A DNA stretch of 64,000 nucleotides from Paracoccus benzoatiresistens (GCF_026913015.1 NZ_JAPTYD010000007.1:62001-126000); one strand, 5' to 3'. Shown: positions 45,895-57,036, counted from the stretch's first letter. Translations and numbers: made by a program. The notes: generated by a model from the letters alone, not told the origin.

Positions 45895-48696
45895 ATGCCG
45901 GGCATGGATTTCGCCGCCCGCATCACCCGCCACCCCCTTGCCGCCGATCCCGACCGGGCGCGGCATGTCCTGTCATTGTTTCCCACGCTGGATCCCGCGC
46001 TTTCCACCCTGATCGGCGGGGCGGCGGGTTGCAGCCCCTATCTGGCGGGGCTGCTGCAGCGCGAGGCGGCCTGGCTTCCCGGCGCGCTTGAGGCCGACAA
46101 TGTGGTCGCCCGCGAAACGGCGGGCTTCGACGACCTGGGCCCCGAGGACCTGGCCGTTGCCCTGCGGCAGGCCAAGCGGCGCGTCGCCCTCCATGCGGCG
46201 CTGGCCGATCTGGGCGGCGTCTGGTCCCTGGAACAGGTCACCGGCGCGCTGTCCGACTTGGCCGACCGTGCCGTCGATCTGGCCCTGCGGGTCCATGTCG
46301 CGCAGGAGCGCCGTCGCGGCAAGCTGCCCGACACGGGCGCCGATGCGGGGGGGATTTTCGCGCTGGCCATGGGCAAGGGCGGGGCACGCGAACTGAACTA
46401 CAGCTCCGATATCGACCTGATCGTGCTGTTCGACGAAACCGCCTATGACGACCGCGACCAGCAGGACGCCCGCGCCGCCCTGATCCGGGCCACCCGCAAG
46501 ATGGCCGCGATGCTGTCCGAGGTGACGGCCCACGGCTATGTGTTCCGCACCGACCTGCGGCTGCGCCCCGATGCTTCGGTCACGCCGGTCTGCATCTCGA
46601 CCGCGGCGGCGCTTGCCTATTACGAGGCCGAAGGGCGGACCTGGGAACGCGCGGCCTTCATCAAGGCGCGGGCGGCGGCGGGCGACATCGCGGCGGGCGA
46701 ACGCTTCCTGCGCGACTTGCGCCCCTTCGTCTGGCGCAAGCACCTCGATTTCGCCGCCATCCAGGACGCCCACGACATGCGCCTGCGCATCCGCGACCAC
46801 AAGGGGCTGGGCGGGCGGCTGGAGATCCCCGGCCACAACATGAAGCTGGGCCGCGGCGGCATCCGGGAGATCGAGTTCTTCACTCAGACCCGCCAGCTGA
46901 TCGCGGGCGGGCGCGACCCCGGCCTGCGGCAGCGCGACACGGTGGGCGGGCTGGCCGCGCTGGCCGGCAAGGGCTGGGTTCCCCATGATGTCGCGCGGCA
47001 GTTGATCGACCATTACCGCGAACATCGCGATATCGAGCATCGCATCCAGATGGTCAACGACGCCCAGACCCACAGCCTGCCCAAGGACGCCTCGGGGGTA
47101 TCCCTGATCGCCGCGATGATGGGCGAGGCCGATGCGACGGCATGGTCCGCCCGCCTGCAAGCGCGGCTGGAGCATGTGCACGAGTTGACCGAATCCTTCT
47201 TCGCGCCGGGCGAGGCGGTCGAGCGTCCGACGATCTCGGCCGAATCGCAGGCGATCATCGACCGCTGGCAGTCCTATCCCGCCCTGCGATCCGCCCGCGC
47301 CCTGCAGATCTTCAAGCGTGTCGAGCCCGAACTGCTGTCGCGCATGGCCCGCACCGGCCATCCGCCCGAGGCGCTGAACCGATTCGACGCCTTCCTGTCC
47401 GGCCTGCCCGCCGGCGTGCAGATCTTCTCGCTGTTCGAGGCCAATCCGCAGCTGATCGACCTGCTGGTCGATATCTGCGGCAGCGCACCGGGGCTGGCAG
47501 CCTATCTGACGCGCCATCCGGCGGTGCTGGATGGGGTGCTGGGGGGCAGCTTCTTCTCGCCCTGGCCGGGCCCGCAGGGGTTGCGCGCGGATGCGGACCG
47601 GCTGTTGCAATCGGCGCTGGCAGGGCCGCGGGGCGGATACGAGGCAGCCCTGGATGCCGCCCGCCGCTGGGCGCATGAATGGCATTTCCGCGTGGGCGTC
47701 CACCACCTGCGCGGGTTGATCGACGCGGACGAGGCTGCGGGCCAGTATGCCGACATCGCCGATGCCTGCATTGCCGCGCTGTTTCCCGTCACCGCCGCCG
47801 ATTTCGCGCGCAGGCATGGCCCGCCGCCGGGGCGGGGGGCGGTGGTGCTGGGCATGGGTTCGCTGGGCGCGCGCACGCTGAATGCCGGATCGGATCTGGA
47901 CTTGATCGTGATCTATGACGCGGCAGGGACCGACGCCTCGGACGGGCCGCGTCCGCTGGGGGCGCGGCCTTACTATTCGCGGCTGACGCAGGCGATGATC
48001 ACCGCCGCATCCGCCCCGACGGCCGAGGGGCGGCTTTACGAGGTCGATATGCGGCTGCGCCCCTCGGGGCGGCAGGGGCCGGTCGCGACCGCCATCGAAA
48101 GCTTCCAAAGCTATCAGATGACCGAAGCCTGGACCTGGGAGCATCTGGCCCTGAGCCGGGCCCGCGTCGTGGCGCAAGCGGGAAAGGGGGCCGAGGGTCT
48201 GGCGAGTGATGTCGAGGCCTTGCGCCTGGCCGTGCTGCGGGCGCGCGGCACCGACCCGCGGGTGATGCCCGATCTGGCCGACATGCGCGAACGCATCTTC
48301 AGGGCCAAGCCCATGGATGGCGCGTGGGAGGCGAAGGTAGGTCCCGGCCGGCTGCAGGACATCGACCTTCTGGCGCAATCCCTGGCGCTGCGGGCGGGCG
48401 ATCCGGCGCGGGGGACGCTGGCGCAGTTGCGCGCGGGGCGGCGGGCGGGGCTGATCGCCGCGGGTGATGCCGACCGGCTGGCCTCGATCTGGCGGTTCCT
48501 GTGGCGGCTTCATGCCTCGGGGCGGCTTCTGACGGCCAAGCCCTTGGCCATGGAGGAAATCGGCCTGGGCGGGCAGGAGTTCCTGCTGCGCGAAAGCGGC
48601 GCCGCATCGATCCCAGAGCTGGCCGACCGGCTGCGCGCCCTCAGCGCCGAGGCCGCCGCGCTGATCGACGCGGCCCTGCCGGTGGAGGCAGGCTAG
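45895..48696 (+). CDS. glnE: Glutamine synthetase adenylyltransferase/deadenylase
   Basis: GlnE adds and removes AMP on glutamine synthetase according to the PII state. The two nucleotidyltransferase domains have GGARELNYSSDIDLIVLFD (about residue 160) and GMGSLGARTLNAGSDLDLIVIYD (about 655) in family form, each followed by a helical domain. At 933 residues it is full length. The start is not firm: ATGs at 45895 and 45904 lack a good ribosome site, while a TTG at 45868 has AGGAGAGGGGG just upstream and would add nine residues. The stop overlaps the convergent glycosyltransferase gene by four bases. Confidence 0.94.
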   Translation: MPGMDFAARITRHPLAADPDRARHVLSLFPTLDPALSTLIGGAAGCSPYLAGLLQREAAWLPGALEADNVVARETAGFDDLGPEDLAVALRQAKRRVALHAALADLGGVWSLEQVTGALSDLADRAVDLALRVHVAQERRRGKLPDTGADAGGIFALAMGKGGARELNYSSDIDLIVLFDETAYDDRDQQDARAALIRATRKMAAMLSEVTAHGYVFRTDLRLRPDASVTPVCISTAAALAYYEAEGRTWERAAFIKARAAAGDIAAGERFLRDLRPFVWRKHLDFAAIQDAHDMRLRIRDHKGLGGRLEIPGHNMKLGRGGIREIEFFTQTRQLIAGGRDPGLRQRDTVGGLAALAGKGWVPHDVARQLIDHYREHRDIEHRIQMVNDAQTHSLPKDASGVSLIAAMMGEADATAWSARLQARLEHVHELTESFFAPGEAVERPTISAESQAIIDRWQSYPALRSARALQIFKRVEPELLSRMARTGHPPEALNRFDAFLSGLPAGVQIFSLFEANPQLIDLLVDICGSAPGLAAYLTRHPAVLDGVLGGSFFSPWPGPQGLRADADRLLQSALAGPRGGYEAALDAARRWAHEWHFRVGVHHLRGLIDADEAAGQYADIADACIAALFPVTAADFARRHGPPPGRGAVVLGMGSLGARTLNAGSDLDLIVIYDAAGTDASDGPRPLGARPYYSRLTQAMITAASAPTAEGRLYEVDMRLRPSGRQGPVATAIESFQSYQMTEAWTWEHLALSRARVVAQAGKGAEGLASDVEALRLAVLRARGTDPRVMPDLADMRERIFRAKPMDGAWEAKVGPGRLQDIDLLAQSLALRAGDPARGTLAQLRAGRRAGLIAAGDADRLASIWRFLWRLHASGRLLTAKPLAMEEIGLGGQEFLLRESGAASIPELADRLRALSAEAAALIDAALPVEAG

Positions 48697-50759
48697 GCGC
48701 TTTTGCGGGCGGGCACCGAAGCAGGGGCATGGGCTTCGCCGATCGCGATGTCCCGGGCAACCGGTGCCGCATCCGGTCGCCGTTCGCCGATGGAACCCAG
48801 CAGCGGCACGAACACCGCGCCCTCGGGCACCGCGACCGCAACCGCGGCATCGGCGGCGTCATAGATGCCATGCGCGGTCTTGTCCCAGTAGAACGGCTTG
48901 ACCACGACTTCGTAGATCGCCTTCCAGCCCGCCAGGCAGCCCAGCGGGAAATACAGGTGCAGGCTGGGCACCCAGTACATCAGGTGCCGGTGCTTGTCGG
49001 CGCGCACGGCCCACATGCCCACCCCGATGGAAAGCAGTTCCGAGGCGACGAAGGTGCCGAACAGCGCCGGGATCGCGTAGCCGCCCCAGACCCCCGCCAA
49101 GGGTTCGCGCAGGGGATGCGGCAGGCCCAGGCTCAGCAGCCAGAAGCTCCACAGGATGGGGGCCAGCAGGTATTGCGACAGGCTGCCCAGGAACTGGATC
49201 TGGAAGCCGATGAAGCGCCATGCGCCCAGTTCCCGCCACAGGGCCCGGGGATCGCGCATGTGGACGCCCCAGGTCATCGCATAGCCCTTCAGCCAGCGCG
49301 ACCGCTGCTTGACCCAGGGCAAGGCGCGGCAGTTCGCTTCCTCGTCAGTGGTGGTGTCGATGATTTCGGTCCGCCAACCGCGGCGGGCAAGTCGCACGCC
49401 CAGGTCGGCATCCTCGGTCACGTTCCAGGCGTCCCAGGCACCGACCTGTTCCAGCGCGTCGCGGCGGAAGAACAGGGTGGTGCCGCCCAAGGGCACGACC
49501 AGCCCAAGCCGGGCGACGCCGGGCAGGATCACCCGGAACCAGGCGGCGTATTCGACCGTGAAGCAGCGGGCCAGCCAGTTGGTGCGCGGGTTGTAGAAAT
49601 CCAGCGCGCCCTGCAGGCAGGCCACCTCGGCAGGCGCGAAATGGAAGCGGCGGGCGACCTTGTGAAGCTGGTCCGGATCGGGCCGGTCCTCGGCATCCCA
49701 GACCCCGATGATTGCGCCGCGGCAGAAGTTCAGCGCATAGTTCAGGGCGCGGGGCTTGGTCTGGACCGGGCCGTTCGGAACCTCGACCACGCGGATCCAG
49801 CCCGGCAGGCGAGCGCCTTGAATGGCGTTGCGCGTCACCTGGTCGCTGGCCTCGATCACCAGCAGGATGTCGGTCAGTTCGCGCGGGTAGTCCAGCCGCG
49901 ACAACCGGCCCACCAGCTTGCCTGCGACATCGCTTTCCCTAAACAGCGGCACCATGACCGAGATCACCGGCAGCGGCCCTGTCATTTCGGCCCTTGCGGT
50001 CCTGCCGCTGGCCAGGTCCTCGGCCATGGCGCGTCCCTCCGCCTCGATCTTGCGGCTGGCCAGGAAAGCCAGCAGCTTCAGCCCGCTTTGCGCCAGCAGC
50101 GAAGCCGTCGCCCACAGGGTCAGGGCCGACAGGACCAGCACGGGCGCCAGCCACAGCCCAAGCGCAAGGGCCGCCATGGCACCCAAGGCAATGCGGCCGG
50201 TGCGTGCCTCGTTTCGCGACCGGCAGCTTTCCGCGGCGGGGACGCGCATCTCGGCCTGGCGGATCATGGCGATGCGCCGGACGGCAAGAACGGCGGCCTG
50301 GACCTGATCCTCGCTGCACAAAAGCATCCGGACCTGGCCGAAGCCGGCGGGAAAAGAGGGGATCAGGGCGGCAAAGGCCTCGGGGCGGGCGGTGGCGATC
50401 CAGGTGACGCCGCCGATGCGCCGCCAGGGCAGGATGGCATTGGCAAGGCAGAATTCCACGCCCAGGGCATCGATCAGGCGCGGATCGCCGGGCGTCCTGG
50501 CGGGATCAAGGGCGGTCGTGCGCCACTGGCGGCAAAGGGCTCGTAGCAGCGCTTCGGGCGTGACCCAGCCATGCGTCAGGAGGATCTGGCCCAGGCGGCT
50601 GTCCTGCCGCCCGCGCATGACGCTGGCCTTCAGCAGGTTGCCGGGATCGACCGCGCCGTCTTCCAGAAGCAACTGACCCAGTGGCGCCTGGTTGCGGGGC
50701 GCCATGGTCGGCGCGGCTGCGTCAGCGGGCGGAACAAGGGCAGATTGCGGACTGGCCAT
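48693..50759 (-). CDS. GT2 glycosyltransferase with N-terminal GspE-N-like domain
   Basis: This 688-residue protein joins two modules. Residues about 25-165 look like the N-terminal domain of type II secretion ATPases (LGQLLLEDGAVDPGNL, then LGQILLTHGWVTPEALLRAL). After a membrane pair (about 185-225) comes a processive GT2 domain: ISVMVPLFRESDVA, DAEDRPDPDQL, TEDADLGVRLARRGW and QRSRWLKGY (the QxxRW motif). Further helices follow to about residue 640. It should make or export a beta-linked polysaccharide at the inner membrane. GspE-N-like domains fused to GT2 enzymes suggest a regulatory, possibly c-di-GMP-binding, role. It lies 54 bases after carA. Confidence 0.87.
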   Translation of the reverse strand: MASPQSALVPPADAAAPTMAPRNQAPLGQLLLEDGAVDPGNLLKASVMRGRQDSRLGQILLTHGWVTPEALLRALCRQWRTTALDPARTPGDPRLIDALGVEFCLANAILPWRRIGGVTWIATARPEAFAALIPSFPAGFGQVRMLLCSEDQVQAAVLAVRRIAMIRQAEMRVPAAESCRSRNEARTGRIALGAMAALALGLWLAPVLVLSALTLWATASLLAQSGLKLLAFLASRKIEAEGRAMAEDLASGRTARAEMTGPLPVISVMVPLFRESDVAGKLVGRLSRLDYPRELTDILLVIEASDQVTRNAIQGARLPGWIRVVEVPNGPVQTKPRALNYALNFCRGAIIGVWDAEDRPDPDQLHKVARRFHFAPAEVACLQGALDFYNPRTNWLARCFTVEYAAWFRVILPGVARLGLVVPLGGTTLFFRRDALEQVGAWDAWNVTEDADLGVRLARRGWRTEIIDTTTDEEANCRALPWVKQRSRWLKGYAMTWGVHMRDPRALWRELGAWRFIGFQIQFLGSLSQYLLAPILWSFWLLSLGLPHPLREPLAGVWGGYAIPALFGTFVASELLSIGVGMWAVRADKHRHLMYWVPSLHLYFPLGCLAGWKAIYEVVVKPFYWDKTAHGIYDAADAAVAVAVPEGAVFVPLLGSIGERRPDAAPVARDIAIGEAHAPASVPARKSA

Positions 50760-50813
50760 GGGCGATTCCCTTCTGGATCGCCCATGGGTGGCATGGAAGC
50801 CGTTAAGAAGGCG

Positions 50814-51968
50814 TTAAGCCCCGGTGCGGCGGCTGCGCATCGCGTCGGCGAAACGCTGGAACAGGTACAGGCTGTCCTGCGGGCCCGGCGCGGCCTCGGG
50901 GTGGTACTGGACCGAGAAGACCGGCCTGTCTTGAACCCGGATGCCGCAGTTGCTGCCGTCGAACAGGCTGACATGCGTCTCGACCACGCCTTGGGGCAGG
51001 GTCTGGCTGTCCACCGCGAAGCCGTGGTTCATCGAGGTGATCTCGACCTTGCCGGTTTCCGTGTCGCGCACCGGATGGTTCGCGCCGTGATGGCCGTGGC
51101 CCATCTTCACGGTCTTGGCGCCAAGCGCCAGCGCCAGCATCTGGTGGCCAAGGCAGATGCCGAAGATCGGCATGTCGCGGTCCAGCAGGTCCCTGATCAT
51201 CGGCACGGCATAGGCGCCGGTCGCCGCCGGATCGCCGGGGCCGTTCGACAGGAACACGCCCTCGGGCTCATGCGCCAGGACCTCCTCGGCCGTGGCGGTG
51301 GCGGGCAGGACGGTCACGTCGGCCCCGAAGGCCACCAGCGAGCGCAGGATGTTGCGTTTCGCGCCATAATCCAGGGCCACGACCTTGAAGGGCTTCTGCT
51401 CGGGCGAGGCGCCGAAGCCCTTGCCCCATTCCCAGGCCCCCTGGTCCCAGCGATAGCTTTGCCGGCAGGTCACGTCCCTGGCGAGATCCAGGCCGACGAG
51501 GCCCGACCAGTTGCGGGCCTTGGCGACCATGGCGGCGATGTCGAAGTTGCCGTCCGGGTCGTGGGCCAGCACCACATGGGGGGCGCCCTGCTGGCGGATC
51601 GCGCGGGTCAGGCGGCGCGTGTCAACGCCGCCGATGCCGATACGGCCGCGCCGGGCCATCCAGTCGGGCAGGTCGCCGGCAGCCCGCCAGTTGGACGGAA
51701 CGGTCGGGTCCCAGCGGACGACGATGCCGCTGGCGACGGGGTCGGGGGCCTCGTCATCCTCGGGGGTGATGCCGGTGTTGCCGATGTGGGGGAAGGTGAA
51801 GGTGACGATCTGGCTGGCATAGGAGGGATCGGTCATGATCTCCTGATAGCCGGTCATCGCGGTGTTGAAGACCAGTTCGGCCACGACCTCTCCGGCCGCG
51901 CCGAAGCCCTGGCCATAGAAGACGGTCCCGTCGGCAAGCGCAAGGCAGGCGGTCGGTTTGTTGGCCAT
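50814..51968 (-). CDS. carA: Carbamoyl-phosphate synthase small subunit
   Basis: CarA is the glutaminase subunit that feeds ammonia to CarB for pyrimidine and arginine synthesis. The N-terminal CPSase domain and the class I glutaminase domain with FLSNGPGDP and the nucleophile in GICLGHQM are present. Its 384 residues are normal. carB is not in the window. argB, 47 kb away, draws on the same pathway. yqeY is divergent. Confidence 0.97.
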   Translation of the reverse strand: MANKPTACLALADGTVFYGQGFGAAGEVVAELVFNTAMTGYQEIMTDPSYASQIVTFTFPHIGNTGITPEDDEAPDPVASGIVVRWDPTVPSNWRAAGDLPDWMARRGRIGIGGVDTRRLTRAIRQQGAPHVVLAHDPDGNFDIAAMVAKARNWSGLVGLDLARDVTCRQSYRWDQGAWEWGKGFGASPEQKPFKVVALDYGAKRNILRSLVAFGADVTVLPATATAEEVLAHEPEGVFLSNGPGDPAATGAYAVPMIRDLLDRDMPIFGICLGHQMLALALGAKTVKMGHGHHGANHPVRDTETGKVEITSMNHGFAVDSQTLPQGVVETHVSLFDGSNCGIRVQDRPVFSVQYHPEAAPGPQDSLYLFQRFADAMRSRRTGA

Positions 51969-52097
51969 CGCAGCACCCTTTGTCTGAAATCTGCCGGTGA
52001 ATAGGGGGGAGGGGAGGCAAGGTCAAGGACATCGCCCATCTTGATTTGCAGGGGGCGCTGGCCTAAACGCCAAGCTTTCGCGATCGGAGTAACGACC

Positions 52098-52559
52098 ATG
52101 GACCTGCGCGCCACGCTGCAAGCCGCCACAAAGGAAGCCATGAAGGCCAAGGACAGTGCGCGGCTGTCCACGCTGCGCCTGATCTCTGCCGCCATCAAGG
52201 ATCGGGAGATCGCGGCCCGGGTGGGCGATGGCGACGGCACGCTGGGCGACGCGGACCTGATCGCCATCCTGTCGAAGATGGTCAAGCAGCGCCAGGAATC
52301 GGCCAAGGCCTATGAGGAGGGCGGCCGGTTGGAACTGGCCCAGAAGGAAGAGGATGAGATCGCCGTCATCCAGGAATACCTGCCCCGACAACTGAACCAA
52401 GCGGAAACCGCCGCCGCCATCGACGCGGCGATCGCGGATCTGGGGGCGACCGGCATCCGCGACATGGGGCGCGTCATGGCGGAACTGCGCGACCGCCATG
52501 CGGGGCAGATGGACTTCGGCGCCGTGGGGCCGATGGTCAAGGCCCGACTGCTGAAGTGA
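52098..52559 (+). CDS. GatB/YqeY domain protein
   Basis: This is a 153-residue stand-alone YqeY domain, mostly helical, related to the tRNA-binding tail of GatB. The start MDLRATLQAATKEAMKAKD and the blocks LQKEEDEIAVIQEYLP (local form ELAQKEEDEIAVIQ) and MGRVMAELRDRHAGQMDFG are the family pattern. The position next to carA is common in alphaproteobacteria. A role in tRNA-dependent amidation or RNA binding is suspected but unproven. Confidence 0.93.
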   Translation: MDLRATLQAATKEAMKAKDSARLSTLRLISAAIKDREIAARVGDGDGTLGDADLIAILSKMVKQRQESAKAYEEGGRLELAQKEEDEIAVIQEYLPRQLNQAETAAAIDAAIADLGATGIRDMGRVMAELRDRHAGQMDFGAVGPMVKARLLK

Positions 52560-52777
52560 AGCGGAGGGCGGCGGTCGGGCAGGCAGCAGGGCGCATACCT
52601 GCCCGCCAGCCCGAAAGCGCGGCAGAAAGCCCGCGGGTCCGCCAGGCGCGGCGACATGCAGGTCAGGGACCTGAAGGGCGCCGCGAAGACATGCATGACA
52701 GCATGGAGAACGATCAGCCGAAAGACCTTGCGCGGGCCAGGCGCGGGGGCAAGCCCGCATCTGTGAGGAACGACTGA
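52560..52777. other. Intergenic stretch with a hairpin
   Basis: Between the convergent yqeY and DUF2244 genes. CGGGCAGG (52576-52583) can pair with CCTGCCCG (52598-52605), a possible terminator without a T run. Short open frames in all phases reflect high GC; none has a convincing start. Confidence 0.45.
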
Positions 52778-53271
52778 TCAGCGCAGGCTGACCAGCCGCC
52801 GTTGAATGTCGTCATGCAGGCTGCGTCGCTCCTCGGGGGTGAGGAAGGCGCCAAGCTCGATCTCTCGCTGGCCGTCGGTCAGGGTCAGGTAGGATTCGAC
52901 CGGCCCGCGGCGCAAGGTGGCGCGCAGCCAATAGCTGTTCGTCTTCCATTCGCGGATCTGGCCGTTCGGGTCGCGGCGCGAGACATGGGCCGTCTTGCGG
53001 TCAAGGGTCAGCTCCTCGACCATGTCGCCCTGGCGGTAGCTGCGCTGGATCGCAAACCACACCCCGCCGATCACCAGCAGGACAAAGGGCAGCAGGCCCC
53101 ACAGGACGGCGGTACCCAGCATCGCTACCACCGGCAGCGCCATGAAGCCCGCCGTCAGCCCGATGAACCAGACGAAACCACGGCGGGGCAGGGACCTGTA
53201 GGGCCAGAGCCTCAGCCGATACGAAACGGCCCCGGTGTGATCCGGGGCCGTGTCAATCCATTCATAGGGCA

Positions 53272-53272
<1 letters not shown>
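52778..53272 (-). CDS. DUF2244 integral membrane protein
   Basis: This 164-residue protein has two closely spaced helices (about 33-75) and a C-terminal soluble domain with TLDRKTAHVSRRDPNGQIREW and TLRRGPVESYLTLTDGQREIELGAFL in family form. It matches the DUF2244 group often found with cytochrome oxidase genes. The ATG overlaps the ctaD stop by four bases, so it is co-translated with oxidase subunit I and may assist its assembly; that role is inference. Confidence 0.9.
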
Positions 53273-54960
<1,688 letters not shown>

Positions 54961-55086
54961 TCAGATATAGTGATCCGGTCCGGCAGACCGGCATTTACTT
55001 CGGGTCGTTCTAGACCAGCCACGCCGACCCGGCAATGCCCTAAGGATGCCGGGCAGACAGCTTTTGGTGGCAGGCGATGCTGCGGT

Positions 55087-55524
55087 TCAACGATATACCA
55101 GCACGGGAATCCTGGAATGGGTCAGGATCTTGGTGGCCTGGCTGCCCATGACCACCGCCGCCATCCCGCGCCGTCCGTGGGAGGCCATCGCGATCAGGTC
55201 GCAGTCCCTTGCCTGGGCGGTGTCGATGATGGCCTCGTAGGGGCTGTCATGCCACTTGTGGTGGGTCTGGACGGAAACGCCCGCAGCCGTTGCCTTGTCC
55301 CGCGCCTCCTGCAGGATGCGTTCCGCATGGGCGGTGGCGTCCGCGTCGTAGCTGGCGCGCGTGCTTTCGACCTGCATCGAATCCGTGCTGAGGATGCGGA
55401 ACGGCTCGGTCACCGTCATGATCGTCACGGCTGCGCCCGTCTCGGCCGCAAGGGCGATGCCCTTGTCCACCGCCTGGGTTGCCAGGTCCGACCCGTCGGT
55501 CGGGATCAGAATATGCTTGAACAT
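55087..55524 (-). CDS. Universal stress protein (UspA family)
   Basis: This 145-residue single Usp domain begins MFKHILIPTDGSDLA and has the ATP-binding loop MASHGRRGMAAVVMGSQATKIL (glycine-rich GxxG-9-G type). ATP-binding Usps help cells through energy stress. The ATG at 55524 has GGAGGGG four bases upstream. It stands between ctaD and cytochrome c550, with an FNR-type box upstream, suggesting induction at low oxygen. Confidence 0.93.
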   Translation of the reverse strand: MFKHILIPTDGSDLATQAVDKGIALAAETGAAVTIMTVTEPFRILSTDSMQVESTRASYDADATAHAERILQEARDKATAAGVSVQTHHKWHDSPYEAIIDTAQARDCDLIAMASHGRRGMAAVVMGSQATKILTHSRIPVLVYR

Positions 55525-55572
55525 TGCCCCTCCATTGCCGCGGAGCCGCCGCTGCGGTCCCCTTGCGAGCGG

Positions 55573-55615
55573 AAAGTACCATGGCTGCAAGCATGGAAGA
55601 AATGATCCAAATCAA
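55573..55615 (-). promoter_or_regulatory. FNR-type box and promoter of the uspA gene
   Basis: On the minus strand the sequence TTGATTTGGATCAT (55602-55615) matches the FNR/FnrP half-site pair TTGAT-N4-ATCAA at nine of ten fixed positions. A -10 candidate TACTTT (55573-55578) places the start near 55566. The box would then be centred at about -42, the usual activating position. The site touches the terminator of the cytochrome c gene. Confidence 0.65.
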
Positions 55616-55641
55616 ACAGGCCGATCCGCGAAGGACCGGCC
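55616..55641 (-). terminator. Terminator of the cytochrome c550 gene
   Basis: On the minus strand GGCCGGTCC (55633-55641) pairs with GGATCGGCC (55619-55627) around a TTCGC loop, with one G-T pair, followed by TGTTT. It lies 22 bases after the stop codon and directly before the FNR-type box. Confidence 0.65.
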
Positions 55642-55663
55642 CGCTGAAGGACGCGTCGGGATG

Positions 55664-56092
55664 TTACTGGGTCGCCGGCGAGGCGCTGGCCAGATAGGCC
55701 GCGATATCCGCCTGGTTCTTGTTCAGCTTGAAGGTCATCTTCGTGCGCGCCGAGCTGTCGCCGGTCTTTTCCTGCACGAACTTGTTCGGATCGGTGATGT
55801 AGGCGGCCAGATCCTCGACCGTCCAGACCTCGCCGGTATCCTTCAGCGCGATCAGCGCCTCGGAATACTTGTAGCCTTCCTGGCTGCCTGCGGGCCGTCC
55901 GACGACGCCGTACAGGTTGGGTCCCGTGGCGCCGCCCTTCACGATGTCCTCGCCCTCGGGCGACTGGATCATGTGGCAAGCCTTGCACTTGCGGAATTCC
56001 TTTTCGCCGACGGTGGCGTCGCCGGCATCCTGTGCCAGGGCGGGCATGGCTAGGGTTGCACCCATCAGGGCACCGATGATCGCAATTTTCAT
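55664..56092 (-). CDS. cycA: Cytochrome c550
   Basis: This is a periplasmic class I c-type cytochrome that carries electrons from the bc1 complex to oxidases and reductases. A signal peptide ends near residue 20 (PALA). Heme attachment is CKACH (Cys36, Cys39, His40), and the sixth ligand is Met119 in RTKMTFKL. At 142 residues it lacks the longer acidic tail of the P. denitrificans protein as I recall it. The adjacency to ctaD matches what is known for Paracoccus, here with uspA between. Confidence 0.93.
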   Translation of the reverse strand: MKIAIIGALMGATLAMPALAQDAGDATVGEKEFRKCKACHMIQSPEGEDIVKGGATGPNLYGVVGRPAGSQEGYKYSEALIALKDTGEVWTVEDLAAYITDPNKFVQEKTGDSSARTKMTFKLNKNQADIAAYLASASPATQ

Positions 56093-56138
56093 TCTATCCT
56101 CGCTGTTCCAAAACAATTGGAAGTCCCAACCAACCTTC

Positions 56139-56840
56139 TTAAGCGGGAAAGGTTCGTTTGCCAGCCGTCAGAAGGTCGCACTCGGCAAAAACTTCCTGTC
56201 CGAAGATCGGCTCGAAGTTCTGCCGCAGCGCCAGATCCAGATCGGTCATGGTTACCGGCAGGCCCAGATCGACCAGGCTGGTCACGCCATGCCCGCTGAT
56301 TCCGCAGGGCACGATGCCGTTGTAATGCGACAGGTCGGGTTCGACATTGATCGCGATGCCGTGGAAGCTGACCCAGCGGCGCAGCTTGACGCCGATGGCC
56401 GCGATCTTGTCGTCACGGGGGCTGCCGTCGGGCAGGGGCGCCTTGTCGGGGCGAGGAACCCAGACACCGACGCGCCCGTCGCGGATGGCCCCCGAGACGC
56501 CGAATTCGGCCAGCGACGCGATCACCCAGGCTTCGAGCCTTGCGACAAAGGCCCGCACGTCCCTGCCGCGGCGGTTCAGATCCAGCATCACATAGACGAT
56601 TCGCTGCCCTGGCCCGTGATAGGTATATTGACCCCCCCGCCCGGTGACGTGGACGGGAAAGCGCGCCTGCAGCAGGTCGCCATCCCTGGCGCTCGTCCCG
56701 GCGGTATAAAGCGGGGGATGCTCGACCAGCCAGACGGCCTCGTCCGCCTGGCCCGCATGGATCGCGGCCACCCGCGCCTCCATGAAGGCCACGGCCGCGT
56801 CGTAATCCGTCAGCCCGTCCGTCGTGATCCAGTCCACCAT
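56139..56840 (-). CDS. lipB: Lipoyl(octanoyl) transferase LipB
   Basis: LipB moves octanoate from acyl carrier protein to lipoyl domains, the first step of lipoic acid synthesis. Substrate-cleft motifs [12 protein letters not shown] and [13 protein letters not shown] are present; the catalytic Cys179 ([13 protein letters not shown]) and Lys152 are in place. The ATG at 56840 (MVDWIT) gives 233 residues; a TTG at 56909 would add 23 poorly conserved residues. It lies convergent-free, divergent to tRNA-Leu. Confidence 0.95.
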   Translation of the reverse strand: MVDWITTDGLTDYDAAVAFMEARVAAIHAGQADEAVWLVEHPPLYTAGTSARDGDLLQARFPVHVTGRGGQYTYHGPGQRIVYVMLDLNRRGRDVRAFVARLEAWVIASLAEFGVSGAIRDGRVGVWVPRPDKAPLPDGSPRDDKIAAIGVKLRRWVSFHGIAINVEPDLSHYNGIVPCGISGHGVTSLVDLGLPVTMTDLDLALRQNFEPIFGQEVFAECDLLTAGKRTFPA

Positions 56841-56949
56841 GCGCGGGATCTGGACTGCCGCGCCGGTGCCGTCAAGCCGCGGCGCATTCCTCAGAATACC
56901 CCTTTTCAATCCGCCGCGCCTCGGCTATCACCCGCCGCACTGCCCGGAT

Positions 56950-57036
56950 GCGGTCGTGGCGGAATTGGTAGACGCGCAGCGTTGAGGTCGCTGTTCCTTA
57001 ACCGGAGTGGAAGTTCGAGTCTTCTCGACCGCACCA
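56950..57036 (+). tRNA. tRNA-Leu (GAG)
   Basis: This is an 87-base class II tRNA with a long variable arm and encoded CCA. The acceptor GCGGTCG pairs with CGACCGC, the anticodon stem is CAGCG/CGCTG, and the anticodon is GAG at 56984-56986. It reads CUC and CUU. Confidence 0.97.

Noticed and set aside
52556..52777. A 73-codon frame between yqeY and the DUF2244 gene
   Set aside because: It overlaps the yqeY stop, lacks a ribosome site and has low-complexity Arg/Ala composition.
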